From Polyangiaceae bacterium (GTDB taxonomy: Bacteria; Myxococcota_A; Polyangia; Polyangiales; Polyangiaceae), in NCBI GenBank assembly GCA_013361525.1, contig JABFXY010000116.1:16261-80260 (forward strand): a stretch of 64,000 bases of DNA. The letters are read 5' to 3'. Below the pieces are notes generated by a model. The model saw nothing but the letters and a program-made list of their open reading frames with translations. It was not told where the DNA came from and did no database searches. Both the position numbers and the translations under genes were made by a program. Below are positions 1 through 8,046 of the stretch, one piece after another (the first letter of the stretch is position 1; each line of letters begins with the position of its first letter).

Positions 1-305
1 CGGTGCTTCAAGTCGCTCAGCGCCTTGAGGCGGCGGCGCTCGAACTTGGCAATCCAACGGTCGTAGATTTCCTGGAGCGGGACCGGGTTGAGGAAGTGCA
101 GCTTCTCGCGACCGCGCCACTCGACCGCGATGAGGTTCGCGGCTTCGAGCAGCGCGAGGTGCTGCGTCACGCCCTGGCGGGTCATGTCGAGGTGCTCGCA
201 GAGCTCACCCAACGTCTGCCCGTCATGCGCATGCAGACGGTCCATGAGCTTGCGACGGCCGGGGTCGGCGAGGGCCTTGAACAGCAGATCGTCGGCGTCG
301 CTCAT
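1..305 (-). CDS. ArsR-family winged-helix transcriptional regulator (partial, runs off left edge)
   Basis: The frame starts at the ATG at 303-305 and reads leftward without a stop to the window edge, about 101 codons. The N-terminus (MSDADDLLFKALADPGRR...) and the helix-turn-helix stretch with 'MTRQGVTQHLALLE' are typical of ArsR/SmtB repressors. The later 'WRGREKLHFLNPVPLQEIYDRW' block is the wing plus C-terminal helix of the ArsR subgroup often found beside START/SRPBCC or small reductase genes. I see no metal-binding ELCVCDL motif in the visible part, so the ligand is unknown. It is divergent from the DHFR-like gene at 430 and separated from it by a perfect palindrome, which suggests autoregulation and control of that neighbour. 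The C-terminus is missing. Confidence 0.85.
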   Translation of the reverse strand, partial: MSDADDLLFKALADPGRRKLMDRLHAHDGQTLGELCEHLDMTRQGVTQHLALLEAANLIAVEWRGREKLHFLNPVPLQEIYDRWIAKFERRRLKALSDLKH

Positions 306-317
306 GGCTCGCACAAT

Positions 318-337
318 ATGCAAGCGATCGCTTGCAT
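318..337. promoter_or_regulatory. Perfect 20-bp palindrome, likely ArsR operator
   Basis: ATGCAAGCGA followed directly by TCGCTTGCAT is a perfect inverted repeat. It lies 12 bp upstream of the ArsR start codon in the divergent promoter shared with the reductase gene. ArsR-family dimers bind such dyads over their own promoters, so this is the best operator candidate. The role is inferred from position and symmetry. Confidence 0.6.
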
Positions 338-429
338 GTCAAGGACACGAGACTGACAGACTCAGGCGCGCGCCGTGAGCACCCATGCGGGGCGTGGTGG
401 GAGGTACCAACGCCGTGGTAACGAGGGTC

Positions 430-972
430 ATGGCCCGGCCCCAGACCTCCGGGTACATCGCTGCCAGCCTCGACGGCTTCATCGCTCGGGTCGATGGTGC
501 GATAGATTGGCTCGCGATCGTTGCGTGCGAAGGCGAAGACTACGGCTTCAAGGCTTTCTACGACACAGTCGACACCCTCGTGATGGGGCGGAAGACCTAC
601 GAGACGGCGCTCGGCTTCGATGCCTGGCCGTACGCCGGCAAACGGTGCGTGGTCGTCACGAGCGATACGGCAAGAACGGCACGGCACGGCGAGGAGTTCT
701 TTGCGGGCGAGCTCGCCGCGTTGTTCGACCGCCTCGGAGCGGAGGGCTCGAAGCGCGTCTACATCGATGGCGGCGCCGTCATCGCGCAGGCGCTGAAGGC
801 GGGGCTCGTCGACGACATTACGCTGTCCATCATCCCAATCCTTCTTGGCGAGGGGACAGCACTCGCGCCGAAGATCGGTGCCGACGTGCACCTCGAGCTC
901 GTTGAGCACCGCGCGTTCGAGAGCGGCCTCGTCCAGCTCAAGTACCACGTAAAGCCGCACTCGACTCCATAA
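430..972 (+). CDS. Dihydrofolate-reductase-like (RibD C-terminal fold) protein
   Basis: About 180 residues with the DHFR/RibD-C fold signature: 'SGYIAASLDGFIAR' near the N-terminus, 'DTLVMGRKTYE' near residue 50, 'VYIDGGAVIAQALKAGLVDDITLSIIPILLGEGTALAP' (quoted here as a region, residues about 105-145) and 'HRAFESGLVQLKY' at the end. Such proteins are NADPH-dependent reductases; most stand-alone members have no known substrate. An upstream GTG/ATG at 385 would extend the frame, but the ATG at 430 has an 'acgaggg' Shine-Dalgarno-like stretch just upstream and matches the usual family start. It is divergent from the ArsR regulator and probably controlled by it. Confidence 0.82.
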   Translation: MARPQTSGYIAASLDGFIARVDGAIDWLAIVACEGEDYGFKAFYDTVDTLVMGRKTYETALGFDAWPYAGKRCVVVTSDTARTARHGEEFFAGELAALFDRLGAEGSKRVYIDGGAVIAQALKAGLVDDITLSIIPILLGEGTALAPKIGADVHLELVEHRAFESGLVQLKYHVKPHSTP

Positions 973-1017
973 CGGCCGCGAACGTCCGCGAGAGGGATCC
1001 TGATACGATGCCTCCGG

Positions 1018-2031
1018 ATGCCGAAACCGCCCGCCTTCAACCGACGAAACCTGCTCCGCGCCGCGGTGTACGGCACGCTCGTCGGTGGGCCGGCAATCTA
1101 TGCGCTGTGGCCGCGAGGGCTCGACGTGCGCGACGGCCGGCACGACCGGGGTGAAAACGGCATTTGGCTACAGCACGGTTGGCTCGGAGACGACACCTGG
1201 TTCGTGTTGAATCACAAAGAAGACCGGCGCGCATTCTTCCGTGATCGCGCACCGGTGGAGGAGCTGCGAGCTCGCCTCGATAAACACAATATCCGCGACC
1301 TGTTTCCGCATCTATGCCCGGCGCTGCCGGGCGGCGCACTGATGCCAGTCGACGCCGATGCGACGAGAGCGTTCCTCGACGTGTTCGACGGCATGCGCGT
1401 GATGCCGTGGATTGGCGGTGTTTTAGGGGCATCGGTATTCTTGGACGACGAGCAGTGGCAGGCGGCATTCGTGTCTTCCACTGCGCGCTTGCTCGCGGAT
1501 CATCCGCGGTTGGCAGGTGTGCACCTCAACGTGGAGCCCTGCCCGGACGGACACCCGGGTTTTCTTCTTCTGCTCGAAGCATTGCGTGCAGCGGCGCCCG
1601 GCAAGCTCCTCTCCGTCGCGGCGTTTCCCCCTCCATCCATACTTCATCCGCACTCGGACGTGCATTGGGGAGAACGGTTCTATCGCGACATCGCGGCCCG
1701 ATGCGACCAGATCGTCCCCATGCTCTACAATACCGGCCTCTTCCTCCGACAGCCCTATCGAGCGCTGGTGCGTGATTGGGCGCGCGAGGTGCTCGCTTGG
1801 TGCGGGCCGACCGAGGTGCTCTTGGGTCTACCGGCATACGGCGACAATGGCGTCGGGTATCACGACCCCGACGTCGAGAACCTCGACGACTCGTTGCTCG
1901 GCGTGCACGAGGCGTTGAGCCAATTCGAAGTGCTGCCCGAGCACTACCGGGGAATCGCGACCTACAGTGAATGGACGATGACCGACGAGGCGTGGCAGAG
2001 CCTGCGAGCTTGCTTTGTTCGCAACGGGTGA
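1018..2031 (+). CDS. Secreted/anchored GH18-like TIM-barrel glycoside hydrolase
   Basis: The protein has 337 residues. The N-terminus 'RRNLLRAAVYGTLVGGPAIYALW' looks like a twin-arginine-style or anchored signal. The body has the TIM-barrel features of GH18-like and spore-cortex-type hydrolases: 'GVHLNVEPCPDG' (strand 4, with a Glu in the catalytic-loop position but not the full DxxDxDxE), 'IVPMLYNTGLFLRQPY' and 'VLLGLPAYGDNGVGYHDPDVENLDDSLLGVHEAL' toward the C-terminus. Because the canonical DxxDxDxE motif is incomplete, the activity is uncertain. It follows the reductase by 45 bp on the same strand but may have its own promoter. Substrate is unknown. Confidence 0.6.
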   Translation: MPKPPAFNRRNLLRAAVYGTLVGGPAIYALWPRGLDVRDGRHDRGENGIWLQHGWLGDDTWFVLNHKEDRRAFFRDRAPVEELRARLDKHNIRDLFPHLCPALPGGALMPVDADATRAFLDVFDGMRVMPWIGGVLGASVFLDDEQWQAAFVSSTARLLADHPRLAGVHLNVEPCPDGHPGFLLLLEALRAAAPGKLLSVAAFPPPSILHPHSDVHWGERFYRDIAARCDQIVPMLYNTGLFLRQPYRALVRDWAREVLAWCGPTEVLLGLPAYGDNGVGYHDPDVENLDDSLLGVHEALSQFEVLPEHYRGIATYSEWTMTDEAWQSLRACFVRNG

Positions 2032-2053
2032 GCGTCCCAGCGCAGGCGGAAGC

Positions 2054-2100
2054 GCGAACGACTCATGGCGGGGTATTGCAGCCCTCCTCGATTGATTCGC
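2054..2100 (-). repeat. Solo 47-bp palindromic repeat (reverse orientation)
   Basis: Begins GCGAACGAC and ends CGATTGATTCGC, with a TTGCAG core at positions 23-28. Length and offset of the core match the reverse-oriented copies of the family described at 2159-2343. No partner copy lies on its left. Confidence 0.7.
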
Positions 2101-2158
2101 GTCGGCCCCGCAATCGTGCGCCGCGACACAATTGGTCGGCCGCCCGGGCCGGCAGGGT

Positions 2159-2343
2159 GCGAACAAATTGCGGAAGGTTGCAACGTCCCTACCCGATTCG
2201 TTCGGCTCCTTGCCATAGCTCGATGGCCGGGTGACCAACACTCAAGCACTTAGCCGCTCCCCCAACGTCGCGCACCCGACGTGATGAGCGTAAATCGCGA
2301 ACAACTGAAGGGGGAATAGCGCAACCCTCCCCGATTCGTTCGC
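2159..2343. repeat. REPIN-like composite element, copy 1
   Basis: Two 47-bp imperfect palindromes in opposite orientation, 2159-2205 (GCGAACAAATTGCGG...CGATTCGTTCGG, core TTGCAA at positions 20-25) and 2297-2343 (GCGAACAACT...CGATTCGTTCGC), separated by 91 bp. The spacer contains a segment 'ACCAACACTCAAGCACTTAG' (2234-2253) that recurs at the same offset in the copies at 4994 and 7587, and 'ATAGCTCGATG', shared with the copy at 7587. This layout resembles REPINs or small non-autonomous elements. Confidence 0.8.
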
Positions 2344-2376
2344 TGACCGCCGCGCCACACATCATGGCGGGCTCGA

Positions 2377-2395
2377 TCGCTCCCGATTCATTCGC
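2377..2395. repeat. Half-copy of the 47-bp palindrome
   Basis: CGCTCCCGATTCATTCGC-type right arm only, 33 bp after composite copy 1. Similar right arms follow the composites at 4994 and 7587. Confidence 0.55.
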
Positions 2396-2664
2396 CGGCG
2401 GCCTCGGCCCGCCCGGCAACGCCGGCGGCCGTGTGAAGAGCTTGCGCAATGATTCAGTCACGCCCTCGCGACGCTGTAACCTTGCCTCGGCCGAGCCAGG
2501 CGCCCGTCACGGCGCGCAGAACCGGAACACCTTCGCTCGGGGAAGTGCCTCCTCCTTTGCGACACGAAAAGCGAAGCTTGCCTCGGGGAAAGCGACCTTG
2601 GCGGCTTGCGAGGGGCCAGGGCGATCCCTAAGAGAAAGGACGGCTGAGGCGGGAGGCGGTCATC

Positions 2665-3372
2665 ATGAGGATGGTGTGCACGAACTGCGGGGCCGACGCC
2701 GTCTACCGATTGAGCGGGCAACTTCGACAGGTGCGTTGCCGCGAATGTATGGCAGTCTCCACGCCCCCCGAGCTGGCCGCGTTGCCGGAGCTGCCCGCAC
2801 CTGCACCACCGCGGCTGCCCGCACCTGCGCCGCCGGAGCTGCCCGCCGAGCCGCCTGAGCTGCCGGCACCTGCGCCGCCCGGTCGACTCGTGGTGTCCAT
2901 CCTCGAACCGAAGCCACAAGCTGCGTTGGCCACTTATCGCACCGTGGCGCTCGCGTCCGATCGCCCGGTGGTTCGCATCGATCTGCCAACCGACCTCCGG
3001 TACGCCCCATTCCTCGCGTTCAGCTCAATTTGGACACTGATCGCACTCGCGTCGCCCGTGCACGGCATTTGGCTGGTGGGTGCATTTATGGCGTCGGCCG
3101 CGCTTTGGGGGCTCATTGGCCCTCGGCGAGTCGTCGTGTCCGACGACGTGGAGGCGTGGGATCGACCGCTGCGGGGTCGGCCCGTAAAGCTGCCCCTATC
3201 CGAGATACGCGACGTGCGCCTGAAGCCCGTGAACGATCGGTTCCGGATGCGTGCATATGAGATCGTCGCGGACACGACGCAGGGGCCGGAGGTGGTGCTG
3301 CTCACGGACGTGCGTGACCAAGATGCAGCTGAATACATCCAGCGCGTGATTCAGCAGCGGCTGCAGGCATAG
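2665..3372 (+). CDS. Zn-ribbon, proline-rich membrane protein of unknown function
   Basis: The protein has 235 residues. An N-terminal zinc ribbon is visible as CTNCG (residues 5-9) and CRECM (about 29-33). A repetitive Pro/Ala linker (LPAPAPPELPA-like units, about residues 40-75) follows, then two hydrophobic segments around residues 112-150 ('FLAFSSIWTLIALASPVHG' and 'WLVGAFMASAALWGLIG'), and a soluble C-terminal domain with 'ADTTQGPEVVLLTDVRDQDAAEY' like a PH-type or YcxB-like fold. A good ribosome site (gggaggcgg) sits 9-15 nt before the ATG. Two other Zn-ribbon membrane proteins occur at 13987 and 48996. No function can be named. Confidence 0.7.
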   Translation: MRMVCTNCGADAVYRLSGQLRQVRCRECMAVSTPPELAALPELPAPAPPRLPAPAPPELPAEPPELPAPAPPGRLVVSILEPKPQAALATYRTVALASDRPVVRIDLPTDLRYAPFLAFSSIWTLIALASPVHGIWLVGAFMASAALWGLIGPRRVVVSDDVEAWDRPLRGRPVKLPLSEIRDVRLKPVNDRFRMRAYEIVADTTQGPEVVLLTDVRDQDAAEYIQRVIQQRLQA

Positions 3373-3564
3373 GACGATTTCGTCGCCGTTTCGCGGCAAG
3401 CTCTGCTCGAGCGGGGGAACTCAGTCGTGTGACGAGACTTGGGACCGCCCTAGGCAAGCCACACTCGACTCCATAAGGACTGCGAACGGGCCGAGCCCGC
3501 TCGATTCGAGGGACCAGCGAACTTTGGATGTCCATGCCGCACGGGAGCCGCCGACTCCTGAGGC

Positions 3565-4974
3565 ATGACCTCGACGCAAAATCGTCCGCTCCAACCAAGT
3601 GCCTTCAAGCTCACCACCGCCTTCGTCCTCTTCGCCGCCCTCACATGCTGCGGCGACGACGCCGGACCGACAGGTGGCGCCGACACCAACGGGGAAGGAG
3701 GCGCCTCCGTCGGCGGTTCGCAACCCGGCGGAGGCGGCCAGGATGTTGCCGGCGGTGGGGGATCGGGCGGTGGCGGAGCAGGTGGCGAGGCGCCGGAGCC
3801 CGTGCTCGAAACGATTCGGTTTCGGACCGAGGAGGGTTTGCAGGCAGGCGTTCCCATCATCGTACACGACGCCGACGGACTGCCGCTGACCATGTCCGAG
3901 ACGGACGCCGAAGGGACGGCAGAGGTCGACGTCCCCCCGGGCGGTGCGGTGTCCGCCATCTGGCACGAGGGCTATCAATTCAACGGAGAGACCGTTCATC
4001 TCAGGGTCTTGAATACGATCTACGCGGTGCCGCAGGGGACGGCGGTCGAGTTCGAGGGAGACGACTTCATCGTTTATCCGCAGCCTGCCCCGATGGACCT
4101 GACGGTGACCTTGAGCGAGGTGCCGCCGACCGCGACGATGGCGTATCTCTTTGCATGCGGTCAGCAGTTGGGCGGCAACGACATTCCCGCTTCGGGTGTG
4201 CTCGAGGTCGCGCCGCCGAGCTTCGGTTGTGACAAGCCCTTCTTTCCGATCACCGTCATCTACACGGGAGCCGATCTGGATCCCGTCGGGATGAAGGTCA
4301 CCAACGGCCATCGTTATCAGCCTGGGTCGAAGCTCTGGGTCGGCATCGCCTCATACGACGCGCCGACCTACTCAATCTTGAGTTGGGACCCCCTCCCGGC
4401 CGATGCAATCACTCCCAGCGCATGGAGCGAGACCTATGTCGACGGGCGGCGGTTGTTCGAGGCAACGCCGGCCGTGGTCCTAGCGGGACAGGCGGGCTCG
4501 CGGGCAATCACCTACCACTCGAGCGGAGAGACGGTCGCTCGGATTCGCTTTTGGTTGCCGAACAACCGTTTCTTCAATCGAGTTTGGGCGCCCATGCAGG
4601 TCGTTCCGAACCTACATTTCCAGGGCATCGAGCTCGCGCAGTTCGAAAGCATCCAGATGGCAGACTTCGAAACAGTGGAGCGACCGCGCTTTTCCTGGAC
4701 GATGGGTGACGGTCATCCGGGAGACGTCATGAGGCTGAGCTGGGCCTACATCCGCGACGACGAAGAAACCGAGTTTCGTGCGACACTTCCGCCGGGCACA
4801 ACAGAGATCCGATTCCCGCAGCTGCCGGAAGAATTCATCGACCTGCAAGTCCAGGACGGAGATATCCTTCATCGTACGTATTCGATGCACGTCACCGACT
4901 ACGACGACGCGACGAGCTACGAGGAAGGCATCAACGCGAGGGGTTCCATGGCCGACTTGGAGGCGAGGCCATAG
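3565..4974 (+). CDS. Large putative lipoprotein with carboxypeptidase-regulatory-like domain
   Basis: 469 residues. The N-terminus is a signal sequence ending in 'AALTCCGDD', so lipidation at one of the adjacent Cys residues is likely. A Gly-rich linker (about residues 35-75) precedes a segment 'GVPIIVHDADGLPLTMSETDAEGTAEVDVPPGGAVSAI' (residues about 93-130), which has the hallmark of a carboxypeptidase-regulatory/Ig-like fold. The rest is beta-rich with no catalytic motif I can identify. It is probably displayed on the outer membrane. It stands alone on the plus strand between two gene-poor stretches; the 47-bp repeats begin 19 bp after its stop. Confidence 0.65.
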   Translation: MTSTQNRPLQPSAFKLTTAFVLFAALTCCGDDAGPTGGADTNGEGGASVGGSQPGGGGQDVAGGGGSGGGGAGGEAPEPVLETIRFRTEEGLQAGVPIIVHDADGLPLTMSETDAEGTAEVDVPPGGAVSAIWHEGYQFNGETVHLRVLNTIYAVPQGTAVEFEGDDFIVYPQPAPMDLTVTLSEVPPTATMAYLFACGQQLGGNDIPASGVLEVAPPSFGCDKPFFPITVIYTGADLDPVGMKVTNGHRYQPGSKLWVGIASYDAPTYSILSWDPLPADAITPSAWSETYVDGRRLFEATPAVVLAGQAGSRAITYHSSGETVARIRFWLPNNRFFNRVWAPMQVVPNLHFQGIELAQFESIQMADFETVERPRFSWTMGDGHPGDVMRLSWAYIRDDEETEFRATLPPGTTEIRFPQLPEEFIDLQVQDGDILHRTYSMHVTDYDDATSYEEGINARGSMADLEARP

Positions 4975-4993
4975 CCACTTGCAAACCGCGCGC

Positions 4994-5179
4994 GCGAACA
5001 AATCGAGGGAGGTTGCAACGTCCCTAACGGATTCGTTCGCGCCTTATCGCAGGCCGGTGGGGTCGGACGACGAGCATTCAGGCACATAACAGCCCTTGAA
5101 GACCGGCCGTCGTGGGTCAAGGCGCTCCAAACGCGAACGATTCGCGCGGGCATCTTGCAAACCTCCCCGATTCGTTCGC
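4994..5179. repeat. REPIN-like composite element, copy 2
   Basis: Left palindrome 4994-5040 (GCGAACAAATCGAGG...GGATTCGTTCGC, core TTGCAA at 20-25) and right palindrome 5133-5179 (GCGAACGATTCGCG...CGATTCGTTCGC, core TTGCAA at 23-28), 92 bp apart. The core segment 'GACGAGCATTCAGGCACATA' lies at about the same offset (73 bp from the left end) as its counterparts in copies 1 and 3. Confidence 0.8.
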
Positions 5180-5210
5180 ACAGGCCGGTCGCGTCCGTCA
5201 TTGCGACACC

Positions 5211-5231
5211 ATCCCTCCCCGATTCATTCGC
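5211..5231. repeat. Half-copy of the 47-bp palindrome
   Basis: ATCCCTCCCCGATTCATTCGC: right arm only, 31 bp beyond composite copy 2 and between it and the peptidase start. Confidence 0.6.
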
Positions 5232-5434
5232 GCCCCTCCCCCGCCCGCCAAGACGTCCCTCCCAATCGCGGCAAAGGCAAGCTTCGGGTCAAATCGCCGA
5301 AGCTCGAGCCGAAGCCCCGACCCGGCACACGACGGCACACTGCGAAGGCCGCTGGACGGTGCTTCCGCGGAAAGCGTTCGGGTCCGACCGTTGCACTCGC
5401 GCCGTTCCCGCCGATCGGGAAAAGGATGGGCTCC

Positions 5435-7489
5435 ATGCGCTCTCCGTCAGCACTCTTTCTTCGCCTTGCGCTCGCCGTCGCGCTCGTAGCTTGCGACGAA
5501 TCGAAGCTCGCGCCCACGGGCCCTGCGGTGCAGTCGGGCCAATCGGCGAGCGCCCCTTCCTCATCGACGTCGCCGGCTGAAAACACACCTCAAACCGCTG
5601 CGGGCCGGGCGCTCGACGCGTTGCTCGCGCTCCGGAGCTACCGCGACCTCGCGCTCTCGCCGGACGGCAAGCGCATCGCTTACAGCGTCGCGCTCGATCC
5701 CATCGGCGCGCCTTCGCGTCGCTCGGTGTTCGTGATCCACCTCGCGAGCCAGGCCGCCGCGCCCGAGCGCATCACGGCCGCGGGCAGCGATACCGCGAGC
5801 GAGCGCTGGCCCGCGTTCTCCCCCGACGGCAAACGCCTCTCGTTCGTCTCGCAGCCTACGGATGGCGGGCCCCCGCAGGTCTGGGTCGCGGACATCGAGG
5901 GAGGCGGCGCCCCGCGCGTCCTCGCCACCATCCCGGGGTCCGTCGACGCTCCGATGTGGTCGCCCGACGGAGCGCGCATCGCCTTTCTGTTCTCGGACCG
6001 CTCGTCGAAGACGCCGCAGGACCCGACCGCGCCCACCGTCTACGATCGGAGCGCGCACGTCCCGAGCCGTCGCGTCGATGTCCTCGATCTCGCGTCGGGT
6101 TCGACGAGCCGCGCGTCGCCGACCGACCTGCACGTGCACTCCTTCGCCTGGGCACCCGACGGCCGCACGCTCGTCGGTGTCGCATCGAGCGGCGTCCGCC
6201 CAAACTACTTCGCCGCCAAGCTCTACGCCTTCCCCGCCGACGGCGGCGCTGCACGCGTCATTCACGAACCGAAGCGCCAGATCGGCGATCCACGCGTCTC
6301 ACCGGACGGCAAGCGGGTCTCGTTCATCGAGGGCCTGATGAGCGACGAGGGCAATACGGGTGGCGATCTGTTCGTCGTGCCGCTCGACGGCGGCGCTGCG
6401 AAGAACGTCACCCCCGGCCGCAAGGCGACGATCACCGCTGCGCGCTGGAGGCCCGACGGGCGCTCGCTCGTCGTCGACGAAATCATCGAGGATCGTTTCG
6501 CGCTCAGTGCGATCCCCGTCGACGACGGCACCCCCGAGACGCTGTTCGAGGCCCAAGCCTCGTTCTTCGGGTTCGACCTCACCGCCGACGGCGAGCAAGT
6601 CGCCTTCATTCACACTTCGTTCAATGCGCCGCCCTCGGTCTGGACCGGCGCGCTCCGCGCTCCGGCGCCCATTGCATCGACGCAGCAGCGTTTCTCCGAG
6701 CCCTGGGGAAAGGTGGAGGTGATTCATGCCGAGAGCGACGGGAGAATGATCCAGAGCTTCCTCGTGTGGCCGCCGGAAAGCGCGCTGCCCGCACGTCCGG
6801 CGCAGGGCGTGACGCTACCGCTCATCGTGCGCCTCCACGGCGGCCCGGCTGCATCGGCGACTGCGGCGATCAACGAGTATTTGGCGCTCGCCGCCGACGG
6901 CTACTTCGTATTGCTCCCCAACCCGCGCGGTAGCTTCGGACGAGGTGTGGAGTTCCAAGAGGCAAACGTGGGAGACCTGGGCGGCGGCGATTTGCGTGAC
7001 GTTCGCGCGAGCGTGCAAGCGGCGCTCGAGGCGGCGCCGATCGACCCGAAGCGCGTCGGTGTCACCGGGTGGAGCTATGGTGGCTTTCTAACGCTGTGGG
7101 CCGTGACACAGGGGCGCGAGTTTCGCGCAGCCGTTGCGGGCGCACCGATCGCCGATTGGCAGAGCTACTACGGGCAAACGGACGTAACGGGATGGATGCC
7201 GCCGTACTTCGGCGCGTCGGTGTATGACGACCCAACCGTCTACTCAAAACGCTCGCCCATCCTGTTCGCCAAGCAGGTGACGACGCCGACGGCGCTCATC
7301 GTGGGGGAGCGGGACACCGACTGTCCGGCACCGCAATCACGTGAGTTCTGGCAGGCGCTCGCCGCGCTCGGCATACCGACGGAGCTCGCGGTATACCCCG
7401 GCGAGTCGCACGGCTTCTCCTCGCCCGCACACCGACGAGATCGCATCGAGCGCATGGCAGCCTGGTTCGGTCGTCACATGCAGCCGTGA
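5435..7489 (+). CDS. S9-family (prolyl-oligopeptidase-type) serine peptidase lipoprotein
   Basis: From the ATG at 5435 the protein is 684 residues. The ATG at 5426 is possible, but the ribosome site 'gggaaaagg' ends directly against it and is correctly spaced only for 5435. Signal 'FLRLALAVALVACDE' ends in a good lipobox (LVAC), so the enzyme is membrane-anchored. Residues about 55-440 form a WD40/PD40-like beta-propeller ('LALSPDGKRIAYS', 'PAFSPDGKRLSFVS', 'PMWSPDGARIAFL'). The C-terminal alpha/beta-hydrolase domain has the nucleophile in GWSYGG (Ser about 547), an Asp in 'GERDTDCPAP' (about 627) and His in 'GESHGF' (about 659). This is the acylaminoacyl-peptidase/dipeptidyl-peptidase layout. 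All three triad residues are present. Substrate is unknown; likely periplasmic peptide breakdown. Confidence 0.9.
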   Translation: MRSPSALFLRLALAVALVACDESKLAPTGPAVQSGQSASAPSSSTSPAENTPQTAAGRALDALLALRSYRDLALSPDGKRIAYSVALDPIGAPSRRSVFVIHLASQAAAPERITAAGSDTASERWPAFSPDGKRLSFVSQPTDGGPPQVWVADIEGGGAPRVLATIPGSVDAPMWSPDGARIAFLFSDRSSKTPQDPTAPTVYDRSAHVPSRRVDVLDLASGSTSRASPTDLHVHSFAWAPDGRTLVGVASSGVRPNYFAAKLYAFPADGGAARVIHEPKRQIGDPRVSPDGKRVSFIEGLMSDEGNTGGDLFVVPLDGGAAKNVTPGRKATITAARWRPDGRSLVVDEIIEDRFALSAIPVDDGTPETLFEAQASFFGFDLTADGEQVAFIHTSFNAPPSVWTGALRAPAPIASTQQRFSEPWGKVEVIHAESDGRMIQSFLVWPPESALPARPAQGVTLPLIVRLHGGPAASATAAINEYLALAADGYFVLLPNPRGSFGRGVEFQEANVGDLGGGDLRDVRASVQAALEAAPIDPKRVGVTGWSYGGFLTLWAVTQGREFRAAVAGAPIADWQSYYGQTDVTGWMPPYFGASVYDDPTVYSKRSPILFAKQVTTPTALIVGERDTDCPAPQSREFWQALAALGIPTELAVYPGESHGFSSPAHRRDRIERMAAWFGRHMQP

Positions 7490-7586
7490 GCCGGCCTACC
7501 CGACAGCCCGACCATAGCGGCATTAACCTCTGTTGCACCGGCATTGGTGAGACCGAGATCGGGTCAAACATCTATAGGTGGACCCT

Positions 7587-7771
7587 GCGAACAAATGGCG
7601 GAAGGTTGCAATATCCCATCCCGATTCATTCGCGGTGCGGGATAGCTCGATGAGTGCTCGCGACGAACACTCTGGCACTTGGCTGCGCTCGGGCGGCGGG
7701 GTCGACATCAAGAGGTCTCGAATGGCGAACAGTTCGCGGGGGCATACTGCAACCCTCCTCGATTTGTTCGC
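7587..7771. repeat. REPIN-like composite element, copy 3
   Basis: Left palindrome 7587-7633 (GCGAACAAATGGCGG...CGATTCATTCGC, core TTGCAA) and right palindrome 7725-7771 (GCGAACAGTTCGCGG...CGATTTGTTCGC, core CTGCAA), 91 bp apart. Spacer motif 'CGACGAACACTCTGGCACTT' at 7661-7680 and 'ATAGCTCGATG' are shared with copy 1. Confidence 0.8.
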
Positions 7772-7801
7772 CAGCCGCCGCCGCGCGCTCCATTTCGGCC
7801 T

Positions 7802-7823
7802 GGATCCCTCCCCGATTCATTGC
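7802..7823. repeat. Half-copy of the 47-bp palindrome
   Basis: A right arm ending CCCTCCCCGATTCATTGC, 30 bp after composite copy 3. Confidence 0.5.
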
Positions 7824-7883
7824 ATCGACCTCCGCGAGCCCGGGCGCACTGCCGACCGCCCGCTGCACTCCGCATTGCTGCGC

Positions 7884-7905
7884 GATCCCTCCCCAATTCA
7901 TTCGC
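7884..7905. repeat. Half-copy of the 47-bp palindrome
   Basis: A right arm reading GATCCCTCCCCAATTCATTCGC, the second tandem half-copy after composite copy 3. Confidence 0.55.
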
Positions 7906-8046
7906 ACGCCGGCCGCCACCCCTCCCGCGCCCTCCTCCGCAAGACCAGCCGCCACCCATCGCCGGAGCCCGCACCACCGCCCTTCCACCCCTGCGCCCCT
8001 CGCCGACATGGCGACCCGGCAAAACCCGCGCTACCCCATCGCCACC

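Larger units (their letters stand above)
2032..2664. other. Gene-free stretch carrying palindromic repeats
   Basis: No credible gene. The first half holds one solo 47-bp palindrome (2054-2100), one composite element (2159-2343) and a half-copy (2377-2395). The remainder to 2664 leads into the Zn-ribbon membrane protein and shows nothing further that I recognise. Confidence 0.7.
4975..5434. other. Gene-free stretch with a composite palindrome element and peptidase leader
   Basis: Holds composite element copy 2 (4994-5179) and a half-copy (5211-5231). The reading frame open across this stretch is continuous with the S9 peptidase frame, but it runs through the repeats and lacks a signal sequence, so I treat it as non-coding leader. 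A Shine-Dalgarno-like 'gggaaaagg' ends at 5425. Confidence 0.65.
7490..8046. other. Gene-free stretch with composite element copy 3 and two half-copies
   Basis: Between the S9 peptidase and the OsmC-like gene. It contains the composite at 7587-7771 and half-copies at 7802-7823 and 7884-7905. The CCT/CCG-rich tail from about 7906 to 8000 resembles the GC-rich tail after copy 2. Open frames here are explained by base composition. Confidence 0.65.

Noticed and set aside
223..1143. Long minus-strand frames opposite real genes (also 12599-13651 and 19380-20213)
   Set aside because: These are antisense shadows of DHFR-like, vWA and phosphoesterase genes with recognised motifs on the plus strand.
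2159..2343. Target-site duplications flanking the composite elements
   Set aside because: Comparing the flanks of the five composites by eye shows no consistent direct repeats at the ends, so classical transposition of a MITE cannot be claimed.
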